Shown here: piece by piece, positions 10,701-18,730 of the stretch
How positions within the stretch are numbered: the first letter of the stretch is position 1
Layout: each line of letters starts with the position of its first letter
Origin: PHAA01 sp022706565
GTDB taxonomy: Bacteria > Bacillota > Syntrophomonadia > Syntrophomonadales > Syntrophomonadaceae
NCBI GenBank assembly: GCA_040769385.1
Contig: JAXGLD010000001.1
Coordinates: 1-64,000, forward strand
DNA: 64,000 nt
Direction of reading: 5' to 3'
Notes under the pieces: generated by a model
Database searches by the model: none
What the model was told of the DNA's origin: nothing
What the model saw: only the letters and a program-made list of their open reading frames with translations
Program-made: the position numbers and the translations under genes

Positions 10701-10870
10701 GCCTGGGCAAAGGCGGCCTCAACCTGGGGCAGGAGATCAGCATCAAGAAATCTGGTTATCTCCTGGCGTTTTTGGTTCATGATCCGATAGATGCCGAAAT
10801 CCAGATCGGCTTGATTCAGTTGAAACATATCCTCTAATATGGCTCGAAATTGTTGGAGTTTATCTGCCAT
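7778..10870 (-). CDS. Site-specific DNA methyltransferase (adenine-specific, Mod/DrmMI-like)
   Basis: This is a 1030-residue amino-methyltransferase of the beta arrangement: the catalytic motif IV DPPYN (476-480) comes before the SAM-binding motif I FAGSGT (779-784). About 450 residues precede the catalytic part and probably hold helicase-contact and target-recognition regions; target recognition may also sit between the two motifs. Codon and base composition between about 8.6 and 9.4 kb is more AT-rich than the flanks, as often seen in exchanged specificity regions. It lies 12 bp after the SNF2 gene and 9 bp before the Res-like gene. Its role is to mark host DNA, presumably at N6 of adenine. 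Confidence 0.88.
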   Translation of the reverse strand: MADKLQQFRAILEDMFQLNQADLDFGIYRIMNQKRQEITRFLDADLLPQVEAAFAQAGGENKAQLEKELADVTKSLVDAGATPEVINDLPKVRDLRSRLTTSAQGAQALADDVFSHLTNFFHRYYKEGDFISLPRYKDGVYAIPYNGEEVKLHWANADQYYIKTTENFRDYIFKLENGKTVHFKLVEASTEQDNNKAEKDKERRFVLVPQNTVGVEEDELVIRFVYQVMKDKQTKLNQTTIKTLQEILGSAELASFAGVWQLMPTEKDPKRTLLEKHLNDYTSKNSFDYFIHKDLGGFLRRELDFYIKNEVMYLDDLDTENEVKAHQYLNKIKVIKRIGHKIIAFLAQLEDFQKKLWLKKKFVVETNYCLTLDRVPNEFYPDIIANQAQINEWKRLFAIEEIEGFVEPLPVQFLRSNPYLVLDTVFFRLEFKERLLASIDDIDQQMDGLLVYSENFQALQLLQERYRNRIKCIYIDPPYNTSASEILYKNNYKHSSWISMICGRVGISLPMLSNDGIIEVAIDDAEGFRLQGCIEDLIGERNHIANIAIMHNPKGREQSFVSDSHEYTYLYAKDINRVNVNRLPLSEEELKEKYPKNDSTGSYRELPLRRRGTDPFREDRPYMYFPFVVTSNGEISIVCLEEYSKIYDGTHFDDKYVEELNQKYASNGHRLIWPIREDKSLGRWRWGYDRCLEGCKRGIFFLAGTTDETLTIYHKDYSNDTVLPKSLWFSNRYDASTKGTNLLKNIIPKNPFNYPKSIFAVEDLIRIGASNKDIIMDYFAGSGTTAHAVINLNREDNGCRKYILVEMGEYFATVTKPRVQKVIYSKDWKDGKPVSREGSSHMFKYIRLESYEDTLNNLELKRTEAQQMQLNLHDKIREEYLLSYMLELETQDSISLLNLEQFSNPFDYKLNITRRNESYPVVVDLPETFNYLLGLTVRQSEMVRGFKIIRGELPSGERALIIWRNLNEKSNQDLEEFLDRSGYNPRDNEFDRIYVNGDNHIENRRTEGERWKVLLIEEEFKRLMFDVRDL

Positions 10871-10882
10871 GGCCGCTCCTCC

Positions 10883-13825
10883 TTATGATACTTCCCAGGA
10901 TATTTGAAACAGGGTTTGCTCGTTGACTGTTTGTTGCATTCTGGCTTCCAAATCGCTGATGAGACCGTCCCTTTTAGCTATGATTTCATCCTCAACATCA
11001 AATATGTGCTGGCGCTGGCGCCGCTGCAGGCGCTGCAATTCCAGCAGTTTGCTTTCTATCTCATGTTGTTCGCCCAATGTAGTGGCAGATCGGGCCTGGC
11101 GTTGCCATTGCTTTATTTTGGTTTTGGTATCCCGTAGCTCTTTTTCGGCTGCTACAACCAGGTCTTCGGCCCACTTGCCCAACCGGTCACGCTCTTCCCG
11201 AAAGAACCTGGTACTATGCTCCAAGGCTTGATTAATCGTTGCTTTGGCATGGCGTTGGGCTTCCGCATCTAGCTTTTGAATCGCGTCTGATGATATTTGG
11301 TTATCTTCTATACTGGCCCGGCATTGGAACAATTTATCACAGATTTCGGGGTCCAGATACTCTCCCTTTTCTGTAAACGCACTAAACAGCAGATGTTCAT
11401 CCCGTTCAAAGGAATCTATGGTTAGCTTGTTCAGAACAAGATAACCCCTTTGCCCCTGCAGGTCTTCCAAAACACTTATTTTTACCGGATGATGACTGAT
11501 ATCAAATCTCAAATGTGCCGGGGGTGCTGGCTCAGACTTGGCCTTGTCCAACACGTAATCACCCAAGGGATGCGAAAGACGGTAGACAAATGGTCCATTT
11601 TCCATGGTTCTGTCCTTGGTGATCATCTGGTAGTGACCCGCCGAAATTTCTGACACTGGTGGTTCAACCAATTCAAAACTCATATTCTGATCGTCAAATT
11701 CAGCCTGATTTTCTAAAACCAGCCGGGTAACCCCCCAGAATAATCTACCCCACTGGTTTAATTGATCTCTGGCTTCGCCCAGGCTAACCTTGAGCCGATC
11801 ATGCACATCCTGATCGAAGTTCTCCAGCAGCGATCGCCGTGTCTCTGCCAAGCGAGATGTGATGGTAATCTCCATTTCATCCTGTAGAATTTTGAACGCC
11901 TGCTCTATTTCAGTTTGACTTCGGCACTGCTGATAGATAGCCAGTATACGCCGTTCAAAATCCACCCCGGATTCTATCGACCCCAACACCTCATCTGACG
12001 CTCCAAACACACCACTAAACAGCTGGAATTTGTCACGAAGTATCTCAAACACCCTTCGATCTGCGGCATTACGTTCGTTCAGGAAGTTGATCACTACTAC
12101 ATCATGCTGCTGCCCATAACGGTGACAACGCCCAATCCGCTGCTCGATGCGCTGCGGATTCCAGGGCAAGTCATAGTTTACTACCAGTGAACAAAATTGT
12201 AGATTAACCCCTTCTGCAGCTGCCTCCGTAGCTATCATGATGGAGGCGGTATCTTGAAAGTGTTCTATCAGAGCCAATCGTTTGTCGGCTTGCCGCGAAC
12301 CACTCAAACGTCCGGTTTTTTCATTTATCTTGATCCATTCTTCAAATATGCGGTTTGATTCCTTATCGCTATTGCTACCATTAAACAGTACCACCTGCCC
12401 CGCAAAGCCGTTGGCTTCCAGAAATGTTTTAAGATAATCTTGAGTACGTCTGGACTCAGTGAAAATTAACGCTTTGCGGTTTGCTCCCATTGCCGCCATA
12501 TTTTGAAATCCAATGTCCAATGCTGTTAACAAGGCATGGCTCTTGGTGTCTGTCTGTATGCCTTCTCCCCATCGTATGTATTGCTCAAGTTCCTCGATTT
12601 CCTTTTGAATCTTTTCAAAATCTGATGCCGGCTTCGGGGAATCACCTGAATCTTTATCAACAATATTGGGGGCGGCATCCCTGTCCAGCTCAATAATTTC
12701 TTCAGCTTCTTCGTCCGATAGCTCTGCTTCCAGGATTAGTTCATCTTCAAGTCTTATTTCCTCATCAGCATCAGCAAGCATGTTTTCCAGACGCCGCTTC
12801 ATGGTAGTTAGGGTTGCCACTACCGCACTAGACGAAGAGGCCAGCAGCTTTCTTAGGATAAGGGTTGTGAGTGTCTTCTGTTGGGCTGGTATGGAGTATG
12901 TATCATCCCTACGCAAGAATTCTGATATGGCTTCATATAAAGCCTGTTCTGCATCACTGGGCTGAAATGGTGTGGTGATCGCCCTGCGTTCGGTGTAGCG
13001 AATGTATTCCAGCACTTCCTGACGCAAGGTTCGTTTGCAAAAACCAGCCAACCTTTCCCGTAAATCGGGGAGATCCCCATCCTGACCGCAGTACTGGCTT
13101 CGGTAGGATGCCAAATCACCAAAGATGAATTCATCTATGATGGTGGATAGGCCATAGAGCTCCAGCAAAGAATTTTGCAGCGGTGTGGCTGTAAGCAATA
13201 GTTTCTTGCGATCCGTCAGGGCCCAGCGGATACCCTGGCCGATACGGTTGCTACTCCGGTAAGCATTCCTCAGTTTATGGGCTTCATCGATCACCACAAG
13301 GTCCCAGGGAATGGCCTTTACTTCTTCCTTGCGAGTATTGGCATAGTTCATGGATACTATGATCACGCATCGCTGGCTGAAGGGCTGTTCCATCCCGTCT
13401 CGCAAAGCTTCACGATAGCTCTTCGCATCCATGATAAAGGTGGGCAGGTTGAATTTCTCTTCTAGCTCCAGACTCCACTGTTTTCGCAAAGATGCTGGGC
13501 AAATAACCAAAAGCCGCCGCTTGCGCTCGGCCCAATACTGGCACAAAACGAGCCCAGCCTCGATAGTCTTCCCTAATCCTACCTCGTCGGCTAACAACAC
13601 ACCTTTTGACAGAGGTGACTGAAATGCAAACAAAGCGGCATCCACCTGATGGGGATTTAAATCTACGGCAGCATCAAATAAGGACATGGACAGTTTGTCA
13701 AGGCTGTTGTCTGAGGTCTGTTTAGTCAGTTTATACGCGTGATATTTAGCATGATACCAGGTATTAATGTTTTTCTCTCCCCCAAAAAGAGCAATACCAA
13801 CTACCGAGGATTTCTCGGTAGCCAT
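10883..13825 (-). CDS. SNF2/RapA-like helicase of the defence operon (DrmD-like)
   Basis: This is a 980-residue SNF2-family translocase. In the numbering of the open frame from 13867, motif I is GLGKT (97-101), motif II is DEAH (195-198), and the late motif is QRIEQRIGRCHRYGQ. An acidic insertion rich in Glu and Asp follows the first helicase lobe, and the C-terminal third is coiled-coil. I chose ATG 13825 (MATEKSSV) because GGGGGA lies at the right distance; ATGs at 13831 and 13867 are alternatives. As the first gene of a helicase-methylase-nuclease set, it resembles DrmD of class 1 DISARM, but the DISARM genes drmA and drmB are absent. Confidence 0.85.
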   Translation of the reverse strand: MATEKSSVVGIALFGGEKNINTWYHAKYHAYKLTKQTSDNSLDKLSMSLFDAAVDLNPHQVDAALFAFQSPLSKGVLLADEVGLGKTIEAGLVLCQYWAERKRRLLVICPASLRKQWSLELEEKFNLPTFIMDAKSYREALRDGMEQPFSQRCVIIVSMNYANTRKEEVKAIPWDLVVIDEAHKLRNAYRSSNRIGQGIRWALTDRKKLLLTATPLQNSLLELYGLSTIIDEFIFGDLASYRSQYCGQDGDLPDLRERLAGFCKRTLRQEVLEYIRYTERRAITTPFQPSDAEQALYEAISEFLRRDDTYSIPAQQKTLTTLILRKLLASSSSAVVATLTTMKRRLENMLADADEEIRLEDELILEAELSDEEAEEIIELDRDAAPNIVDKDSGDSPKPASDFEKIQKEIEELEQYIRWGEGIQTDTKSHALLTALDIGFQNMAAMGANRKALIFTESRRTQDYLKTFLEANGFAGQVVLFNGSNSDKESNRIFEEWIKINEKTGRLSGSRQADKRLALIEHFQDTASIMIATEAAAEGVNLQFCSLVVNYDLPWNPQRIEQRIGRCHRYGQQHDVVVINFLNERNAADRRVFEILRDKFQLFSGVFGASDEVLGSIESGVDFERRILAIYQQCRSQTEIEQAFKILQDEMEITITSRLAETRRSLLENFDQDVHDRLKVSLGEARDQLNQWGRLFWGVTRLVLENQAEFDDQNMSFELVEPPVSEISAGHYQMITKDRTMENGPFVYRLSHPLGDYVLDKAKSEPAPPAHLRFDISHHPVKISVLEDLQGQRGYLVLNKLTIDSFERDEHLLFSAFTEKGEYLDPEICDKLFQCRASIEDNQISSDAIQKLDAEAQRHAKATINQALEHSTRFFREERDRLGKWAEDLVVAAEKELRDTKTKIKQWQRQARSATTLGEQHEIESKLLELQRLQRRQRQHIFDVEDEIIAKRDGLISDLEARMQQTVNEQTLFQISWEVS

Positions 13826-14149
13826 AATCATCCCCCGTACTTTTATTGGATATATGATTTGATCCAATGCTTTTCGGTAACATATCGAATCAGTTTTGCA
13901 GTTGACTCTCTGTAACTATTTGTATATATTTGCCACCGCTAGTCGAATTCCCTCTTTAGGATTTAGTTTTACTCCTTATATCGTGCCAACCATAAAGTAA
14001 CTGGCTAGCACATTAGAAAAAGGCCGCGTCAAAAAGACCTCCCCGATCAAGCGCCCGGCTCGCCCAAGGGAGGAATCATAAGGTCATTCGGATAATAAAA
14101 ACCATGCGCAGAATACGCATGCGAAATGCCCTGTTTAACTTTTGTAGGG

Positions 14150-14599
14150 TTAAGATTCCACTTCTGCTCTCTTCTTCTTTTCTTTCAGTTTGAGGAGGTT
14201 TATCATCGGTATCCTAACCGGGGGATTAATTCCTGTTTGAGCGCTCACACCGACTAGATAAGCCCGTGAAATATTCAACAGATTAGCCAAACCATTCATC
14301 TCAAGCATTTCAACGAATTTATCTTTGGGTATTTTCTCAACATTGCCCGCAAAAGCACCTTCCATGATTAAATCGATCTTGAACAGAATCTTATTCTTAA
14401 TCTTTGCCTTAACCTGAATGGATAATTGCAAGATTCCAAACCAACTTTCATCCTTTTCCGATATTTCTGCTATTGTATAATCGAAGTCATGGCTAAGTTC
14501 AGCCCTACCCTTTTGATCAACAATCTTTGTTTCAATGACTAATCTGCTTACTCTATTACCGAGAAATTGAAAATCAGCCATCACCTCTTTTGGGTTCAT
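14150..14599 (-). CDS. SecB-like chaperone of a toxin-antitoxin-chaperone module
   Basis: This 149-residue protein has the SecB-like fold signature: alternating beta strands (MADFQFLGNRVSRLVIET, LSIQVKAKIKNK) and a C-terminal NPPVRIPMINLLKLKEKKK. Bacillota normally lack housekeeping SecB, so a SecB homologue here fits the specialised chaperone of tripartite TAC systems. Such a chaperone folds and protects the antitoxin. Its ATG overlaps the antitoxin stop as ATGA, so all three genes are coupled. It would act in the cytosol by binding the C-terminal tail of the antitoxin. Confidence 0.75.
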   Translation of the reverse strand: MNPKEVMADFQFLGNRVSRLVIETKIVDQKGRAELSHDFDYTIAEISEKDESWFGILQLSIQVKAKIKNKILFKIDLIMEGAFAGNVEKIPKDKFVEMLEMNGLANLLNISRAYLVGVSAQTGINPPVRIPMINLLKLKEKKKRAEVES

Positions 14600-14964
14600 G
14601 CCGCTATCTCCAATACTCCGTTACAATAAGTACCTTCATTTTCCAGGCTGGTATATACCGAATACTCAGGCGCCTTTTCCTCAAAATCAATATTGAACTT
14701 AAAATCGAGTTTTGTGGCTATTTTCCAGAGTTGCTCCACCGTATAATTGTAATCACCGCTCTCAAGTTTGGCCACCATCGGCTGGGTAACCCCCAACACT
14801 TCTGCCAGTTTCTTCTGTGACAACTTGTGTTTTTCACGATAATCGAACAAAGCGATCGATATCTCATAATAGATGTCATACAAACTGTCCTTTTCCCTAG
14901 ATTCCGCACCAGCCAATCGATCAATGGTATCCCATGCATCTGGTAAAGTTCTAATATCAATCAT
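14596..14964 (-). CDS. XRE-family antitoxin (HigA-like) with chaperone-addiction tail
   Basis: This 122-residue protein has a helix-turn-helix at about residues 57-100 (LSQKKLAEVLGVTQPMVAKL). After it comes a tail that other HigA proteins lack, EKAPEYSVYTSLENEG and onwards. In TAC systems an extension of this kind (ChAD) makes the antitoxin depend on its SecB-like chaperone. It lies between the toxin and chaperone genes with 4-base overlaps on both sides. It probably binds the inverted repeat at 15398-15454 to repress the operon and neutralises the toxin. Confidence 0.8.
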   Translation of the reverse strand: MIDIRTLPDAWDTIDRLAGAESREKDSLYDIYYEISIALFDYREKHKLSQKKLAEVLGVTQPMVAKLESGDYNYTVEQLWKIATKLDFKFNIDFEEKAPEYSVYTSLENEGTYCNGVLEIAA

Positions 14965-15374
14965 CCTTTAGTAACCTCCTGTAACCTTTTCTGAGCAATA
15001 GGTATGGCTGTACCGTAACTATGTTGCCCTCCCTTAGTTCGGTCCTTTTCTTCAAAAGGGTACAATAAAACAGCATATTCATTATCTCCATATGCTATGA
15101 AGGCGAAAATAATCCTTATGTTCTTATCACCTTTAAACTTCATAGAATAAAGATCTTTTTCGTGTTTTAATTTCTCAAACCAGTCATTCTTATGAATACA
15201 TTTTTCTTTGCGGTCGCCCAAATGTTGCAGCCGCTGGCGGTATCGTTGCCGAAAATTCTTTACTAAACCGCTGTGCTCGAGTATGTCTTTCAAGTCATTC
15301 TCAAATTCCCAATGAACTCTAATATACTTCCCGCTAAAAGCCTGCGGGTATTTGATATTTGCAGGAGGGTTCAT
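14961..15374 (-). CDS. HigB/RelE-type toxin of the TAC module
   Basis: This is a 137-residue basic protein. The pattern of DLKDILEHSG, RQRLQHLGD, DLYSMKFKGDKNIRIIFAF and YAVLLYPFEEKDRTKG is typical of HigB/RelE-like ribosome-dependent mRNA interferases of the phage-derived Gp49 type. The Arg in NIRIIF and the Lys/Arg-rich C-terminus are candidate catalytic and RNA-contact residues. It is the first gene of the unit, starting at ATG 15374 behind GAGGT, with a clear promoter just upstream. Toxin-first order is usual for higBA. Confidence 0.75.
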   Translation of the reverse strand: MNPPANIKYPQAFSGKYIRVHWEFENDLKDILEHSGLVKNFRQRYRQRLQHLGDRKEKCIHKNDWFEKLKHEKDLYSMKFKGDKNIRIIFAFIAYGDNEYAVLLYPFEEKDRTKGGQHSYGTAIPIAQKRLQEVTKG

Positions 15375-15391
15375 GACGTGACCTCACTATC

Positions 15392-15420
15392 AGTATATTA
15401 CCCATAAGTAATTATATCAA
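15392..15420 (-). promoter_or_regulatory. Sigma-A-type promoter of the TAC module
   Basis: Read on the minus strand, TTGATA (15420-15415) and TATACT (15397-15392) are separated by exactly 17 bp. The -10 box ends 17 bp before the toxin ATG at 15374. The spacer coincides with one arm of the inverted repeat that is the likely antitoxin operator. Confidence 0.7.
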
Positions 15421-15454
15421 TACATTCCCGATGCAATTATAACTTATAGGTTAT
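15398..15454. promoter_or_regulatory. Inverted repeat, candidate antitoxin operator
   Basis: Two similar half-sites face each other: TACCCATAAGTAATTAT (15399-15415) and, on the opposite strand, AACCTATAAGTTATAAT (15453-15437). The left one fills the -35/-10 spacer of the TAC promoter, so a protein bound there would block RNA polymerase. Confidence 0.55.
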
Positions 15455-15677
15455 TATATTCTCCTCGACAATCTCTTGCGTTTGATGCAACCGAGCGATT
15501 ATCAAATCTCATTTTGCCGAGTACTTCTATCCTATATTTTCCTTATATCCATATATTCTCCGGGACCCGACTATTTCCTGTTTTGCACATCTAGGTTTTT
15601 GTCGGAATATGCAAGGGACTCTTTGTGCCATCAAAGAGCCCCTCAATATTAAATAATTTTGAACTTGTTGTGCACTC
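15455..15677. other. Intergenic, no gene seen
   Basis: AT-rich spacer between the TAC module and the aminotransferase gene. It holds one imperfect hairpin (CTCTTTG/CAAAGAG arms, about 15617-15638) without a convincing T-tract on either side. No supported coding frame is present. Confidence 0.5.
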
Positions 15678-16829
15678 TTATAGTCGTAACTCTTGGCTCC
15701 CAGCACCTGCCCCACCTAACCCCTCCCCCAGCTCCTCCTCCCACTTCTGCAAGACCTGGGGGAAATTGGCGCGGCCGAATCCGATCCGGAAATGACTGTC
15801 GTCGTAATCATAACAGCTGCCCGGTAAGATCAGGATGCCGGCTTTGGCTGCCAAACGATCAGCGTAATCAGAAGCCGAGATCCCACCCCGGAAGGCTGGA
15901 AAGGCGATGGGGCCTCCACCGGGACGCAGCCATTCGAATCGGTCCTGGTGGCGGGTAAAGAATTGCTCCAGCAGCTGCAGGTTGTCCTTTATGAGACCGC
16001 GATTGCGCTCCAGGATGGCAGAACGGTTGCGCAGGGCCAGGTTGGCCAGGAATTCGGAAGGGGCGCTATTGCAGATGGTGGTGTAGTCTTTATAGGCGGC
16101 CATCGCCTTGAATATGCTGGTGTTACGGGTGGCGATCCAGCCGATCCGCAGGCCCGCCAGGCCGAAGGATTTGGACATCACCCCCAGGGACACGGCATTT
16201 TCATAGACGTCGCAGGCCCAGGGCAGGGGCTCATCGTCGTGCTCCAGATACCGGTAAACCTCGTCCGCAAACACGATGATATCCTGACTGGAGGCCAGAT
16301 TGAATATCTGTGTCCATTCATCCCGGCTGAACAGGTGGCCGGTGGGATTCTGGGGGCTGTTGACGATTATCAGGCGGGTCCGCGGGTTTATCAAGGCCTG
16401 GAGCTCATCCAGGTCCGCCTGCCATTTTCCCGACTGGGGATGGAGCTGCCAGCCGCTGACGTGGCATCCCAACGAGCGGGGCAGTTCACTCAGAGACTGA
16501 TAGCAGGGCATCTGCACGATGACATGATCGCCGGGTTGGAGCAGAGCGGCCGCCATGTTATGGATGGCTTCCTCCGCCCCGCTGTGGACCAATACCTGCC
16601 CAGGGGCGATGGTCCGGTACATGGAGGCGATCTCCTCCCGCAGCACCGGGTTCCCTTGGGATTCGGTATAGCCCAGCCACAGGTCGAGGAACTCCTCCTG
16701 GCTGCCGGCCTGCATGTGCAGCAGCTCCCGGACCGACATGGACTCGCAGTCGGAACAGCACAGCAGGTAGGGGGTATCGAATTCATAGCGGGCGAAGAAT
16801 CTCTCCAGTTTGAAATCATTCGGTCTCAT
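15678..16829 (-). CDS. Class I/II PLP-dependent aminotransferase
   Basis: This 383-residue fold-type I aminotransferase shows NPTG at 161-164, the cofactor-contacting Asp189 in FADEVY, and the Schiff-base Lys220 in MSKSFGLAG. The substrate-contacting Arg lies near the end in HFRIGFGRANF. Such enzymes move an amino group from an amino acid to a 2-oxoacid. The substrate cannot be read from sequence; the short protein with an N-terminal YEFDTPYLLCCSD stretch resembles general aminotransferases of uncertain specificity. It stands alone, with no pathway neighbours. The C-terminal tail (GEGLGGAGAGSQ) is low-complexity. Confidence 0.85.
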   Translation of the reverse strand: MRPNDFKLERFFARYEFDTPYLLCCSDCESMSVRELLHMQAGSQEEFLDLWLGYTESQGNPVLREEIASMYRTIAPGQVLVHSGAEEAIHNMAAALLQPGDHVIVQMPCYQSLSELPRSLGCHVSGWQLHPQSGKWQADLDELQALINPRTRLIIVNSPQNPTGHLFSRDEWTQIFNLASSQDIIVFADEVYRYLEHDDEPLPWACDVYENAVSLGVMSKSFGLAGLRIGWIATRNTSIFKAMAAYKDYTTICNSAPSEFLANLALRNRSAILERNRGLIKDNLQLLEQFFTRHQDRFEWLRPGGGPIAFPAFRGGISASDYADRLAAKAGILILPGSCYDYDDSHFRIGFGRANFPQVLQKWEEELGEGLGGAGAGSQELRL

Positions 16830-16877
16830 ATTGGCTCTCCCCTAACCGGTTAATGTTGAATGGTCTTAAAAGGAACC

Positions 16878-17199
16878 TCACTGGATGATGGAATGGCTGT
16901 GGATATAGAATTCTTCCTGGCTGGGCTGGATTTTCTTCTCCATCTTCTCCAGGCTGTCATCGAAGCGCTCGGCTTCTTGTTCGTCTATCTTCATCACCGG
17001 GCTGTCATAGTAAACCCATTTCCTCCCGTCCAAAGCTTCCGGCTGCAGTTCTTTTACCATCATCGCGGTGCATGACATGAACCAGATAGTGTTCGACGCA
17101 CCCCGGTATATATAGATTATAGAAAGCTTTCTTGGTGATCTCTTCTACTCTCGCATGATCCGTCTCTGCTTCATTCTTGATCCTGATCGTTTTGTCCAT
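16878..17199 (-). pseudogene. GNAT-type N-acetyltransferase, internally deleted
   Basis: A strong start (GGAGG, ATG 17199, MDKTIRIKNEAETDHARVEE) reads to about HYLVHVM. After that the frame turns to unrelated residues and stops at 17005. The overlapping frame 17078-16878 carries a conserved C-terminal part, MMVKELQPEALDGRKW to EEFYIHSHS. Both halves match the ends of one GNAT-family acetyltransferase of about 200 residues. The acetyl-CoA-binding middle is missing, and the join at about 17078-17090 is out of frame, so the gene cannot be functional. Confidence 0.7.
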
Positions 17200-17280
17200 C
17201 GATAAACCTCCGATAGTTTGCTGCTCAATATATTCCTGTTTCATTTGTATTAAATCATTAATATCATCACGATGTCGATC

Positions 17281-17392
17281 CTATCGTGCCGATGAACGGC
17301 AGGATCAAGGCGGAGGAATTCCTCCTGTCCCTGGGGTTTGACTGAGCCGAGGATTACCCCCGCCCAAGCTCCATTACCTCTACCTGCGCCCG
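17281..17392 (+). pseudogene. Possible short coding relic, unrecognised
   Basis: A plus-strand reading MNGRIKAEEFLLSLGFD stops at 17345. After a frame change, PPKLHYLYLRPL follows. The composition looks protein-like, but there is no ribosome site or full gene. This is a weak call. Confidence 0.2.
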
Positions 17393-17710
17393 CTAACGCC
17401 ACAACGGCCTATATCCGATGTTTATGCCATCGCCGCTTGGTATAAAGACTGAGTCTATTTGGCGCTCTTCCTGGACATTTCGACTCATGCAGCGGCCGCA
17501 GACGTTGTGGCCCTTGTGTCTGTTCACTCTGTCCACGCTTCCGCAGAATATGCAGCCGGGCTCGTACTTCTTCAGAATGACCTGGTTATCGGCCACGAAG
17601 AATTCGACCGGGTCGTTGTCGTTCATACCCATGGTAATCCTCAATTCTTTGGGGATGACTACTCGTCCCAGTAAGTCAATTTTTCTTACCACACCTGTCG
17701 CTTTGATCAA
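17393..17710 (-). CDS. AbrB/SpoVT-family regulator with zinc-binding tail
   Basis: This 105-residue protein has the swapped-hairpin AbrB DNA-binding domain at its N-terminus (GVVRKIDLLGRVVIPKELR). A CxxC...CxxC segment (Cys53, 56, 71, 74) follows and probably holds zinc. Proteins of this type bind DNA as dimers or tetramers and control transition-state and sporulation genes. It starts at ATG 17710 behind AAAGGAGG, 30 bp after the MBL-fold gene, so it may be the last gene of the replication-module transcript. The target genes are unknown. Confidence 0.85.
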   Translation of the reverse strand: MIKATGVVRKIDLLGRVVIPKELRITMGMNDNDPVEFFVADNQVILKKYEPGCIFCGSVDRVNRHKGHNVCGRCMSRNVQEERQIDSVFIPSGDGINIGYRPLWR

Positions 17711-17740
17711 TTTTTGACCTCCTTTGTTTAATTAAAAATA

Positions 17741-18730
17741 TTAAAGATTAGTGCCGGCAACATAACCGTCTCCTTGCCTGATCCAGTACTTGTCGCCATC
17801 GGTCTCGATCACGATGGTGCCTTCCCAATCGGTGCGGTGCACCCGGATCCCGAGTCCGCGCAGTCGGGCCAGGATGCCGGGATGGGGGTGGCCATAGCGG
17901 TTACCGGCACCAGCTGAGATAATGGCAGTCTCGGGATGGACCCGGGCCAGGAATGGTGCACTGGTGGAGGAGCTGCTGCCGTGGTGGCCGACCTTCAATA
18001 TCTCGGCGCTGATGTCGCCGGTCAGCCGCTCTTCTGCCTCCTTCGCGATGTCCCCGGTAAACAGGAACTCCACCTCGCCGCAGTCCAACCGGGCCACCAC
18101 CGAATTATTGTTCACCTCTTTCCAGATTTGCCCCCCGGTCAGGATCTGCAAATGGACCTGGCCAAACTCATATACCTGGTTATTATCGTGAACCCACCGG
18201 CAGCCTTCGGCGGCTACGCTCTGCTCCAATGACTCATACCAGTCCGACCGGGCCGGCAGGCCGCTGTCCAATACCTCCTTCACCTCAAACGCCTCCATCA
18301 CCTCGGGCAGTCCCCCGATGTGGTCGCGGTGGGGATGGGTCGCGATCAACAGTTCGATCTTACCGTCGAGTCCTTGCCGTTCAAGGTATTCTACAACCGC
18401 TGGGCCGTCATCCTGATCACCGCCATCGATGAGGATATCAGTGTTGTCTGGCAGCTGGATATAGATACAGTCGGCCTGGCCGACATCTAGGCAGTGGACC
18501 TTGATCTGGTCGCCGCTGCTGATATGCGCGATGGGCACCGCTGCCGGCGCTGCCGGTCCAGTCACGGGACCACCGGGACCATTCCCCCCATGGGGAGGAC
18601 TGAGCCCGATTACCCCGAAGGTTATCAAGGTGACCACCGTCTTGGTCAGCCGGCCCTTTTTCCGGGCTTTACTTGGGGATGGATCCGCAGGGCTCCCCGC
18701 CCGGACGATGGGTTTTTCTCCAGTCATCAC
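17741..18730 (-). CDS. ComEC/Rec2-type MBL-fold hydrolase, membrane-anchored or secreted
   Basis: This 329-residue protein has one N-terminal hydrophobic stretch (VVTLITFGVIGL, about residues 32-43), then a Gly/Pro/Ala-rich linker, then a metallo-beta-lactamase domain. Metal ligands are visible in THPHRDHIGG, in FTGDIAKEAE and in KVGHHGSS. The domain is like the C-terminal part of the DNA-uptake protein ComEC and of free-standing late competence hydrolases. It may cut or process nucleic acid outside the membrane. The start (MMTGEK, behind AGGGGGTG) overlaps the DnaC-like gene by about 60 bp. Confidence 0.8.
   Translation of the reverse strand: MMTGEKPIVRAGSPADPSPSKARKKGRLTKTVVTLITFGVIGLSPPHGGNGPGGPVTGPAAPAAVPIAHISSGDQIKVHCLDVGQADCIYIQLPDNTDILIDGGDQDDGPAVVEYLERQGLDGKIELLIATHPHRDHIGGLPEVMEAFEVKEVLDSGLPARSDWYESLEQSVAAEGCRWVHDNNQVYEFGQVHLQILTGGQIWKEVNNNSVVARLDCGEVEFLFTGDIAKEAEERLTGDISAEILKVGHHGSSSSTSAPFLARVHPETAIISAGAGNRYGHPHPGILARLRGLGIRVHRTDWEGTIVIETDGDKYWIRQGDGYVAGTNL

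Noticed and set aside
4003..13867. Complete DISARM or BREX system
   Set aside because: drmA/drmB (DUF1998) and pglZ/brxC-type genes are not present anywhere in the window.
15948..16853. Plus-strand frame of 301 codons
   Set aside because: Shadow of the aminotransferase, which has all catalytic motifs on the minus strand.
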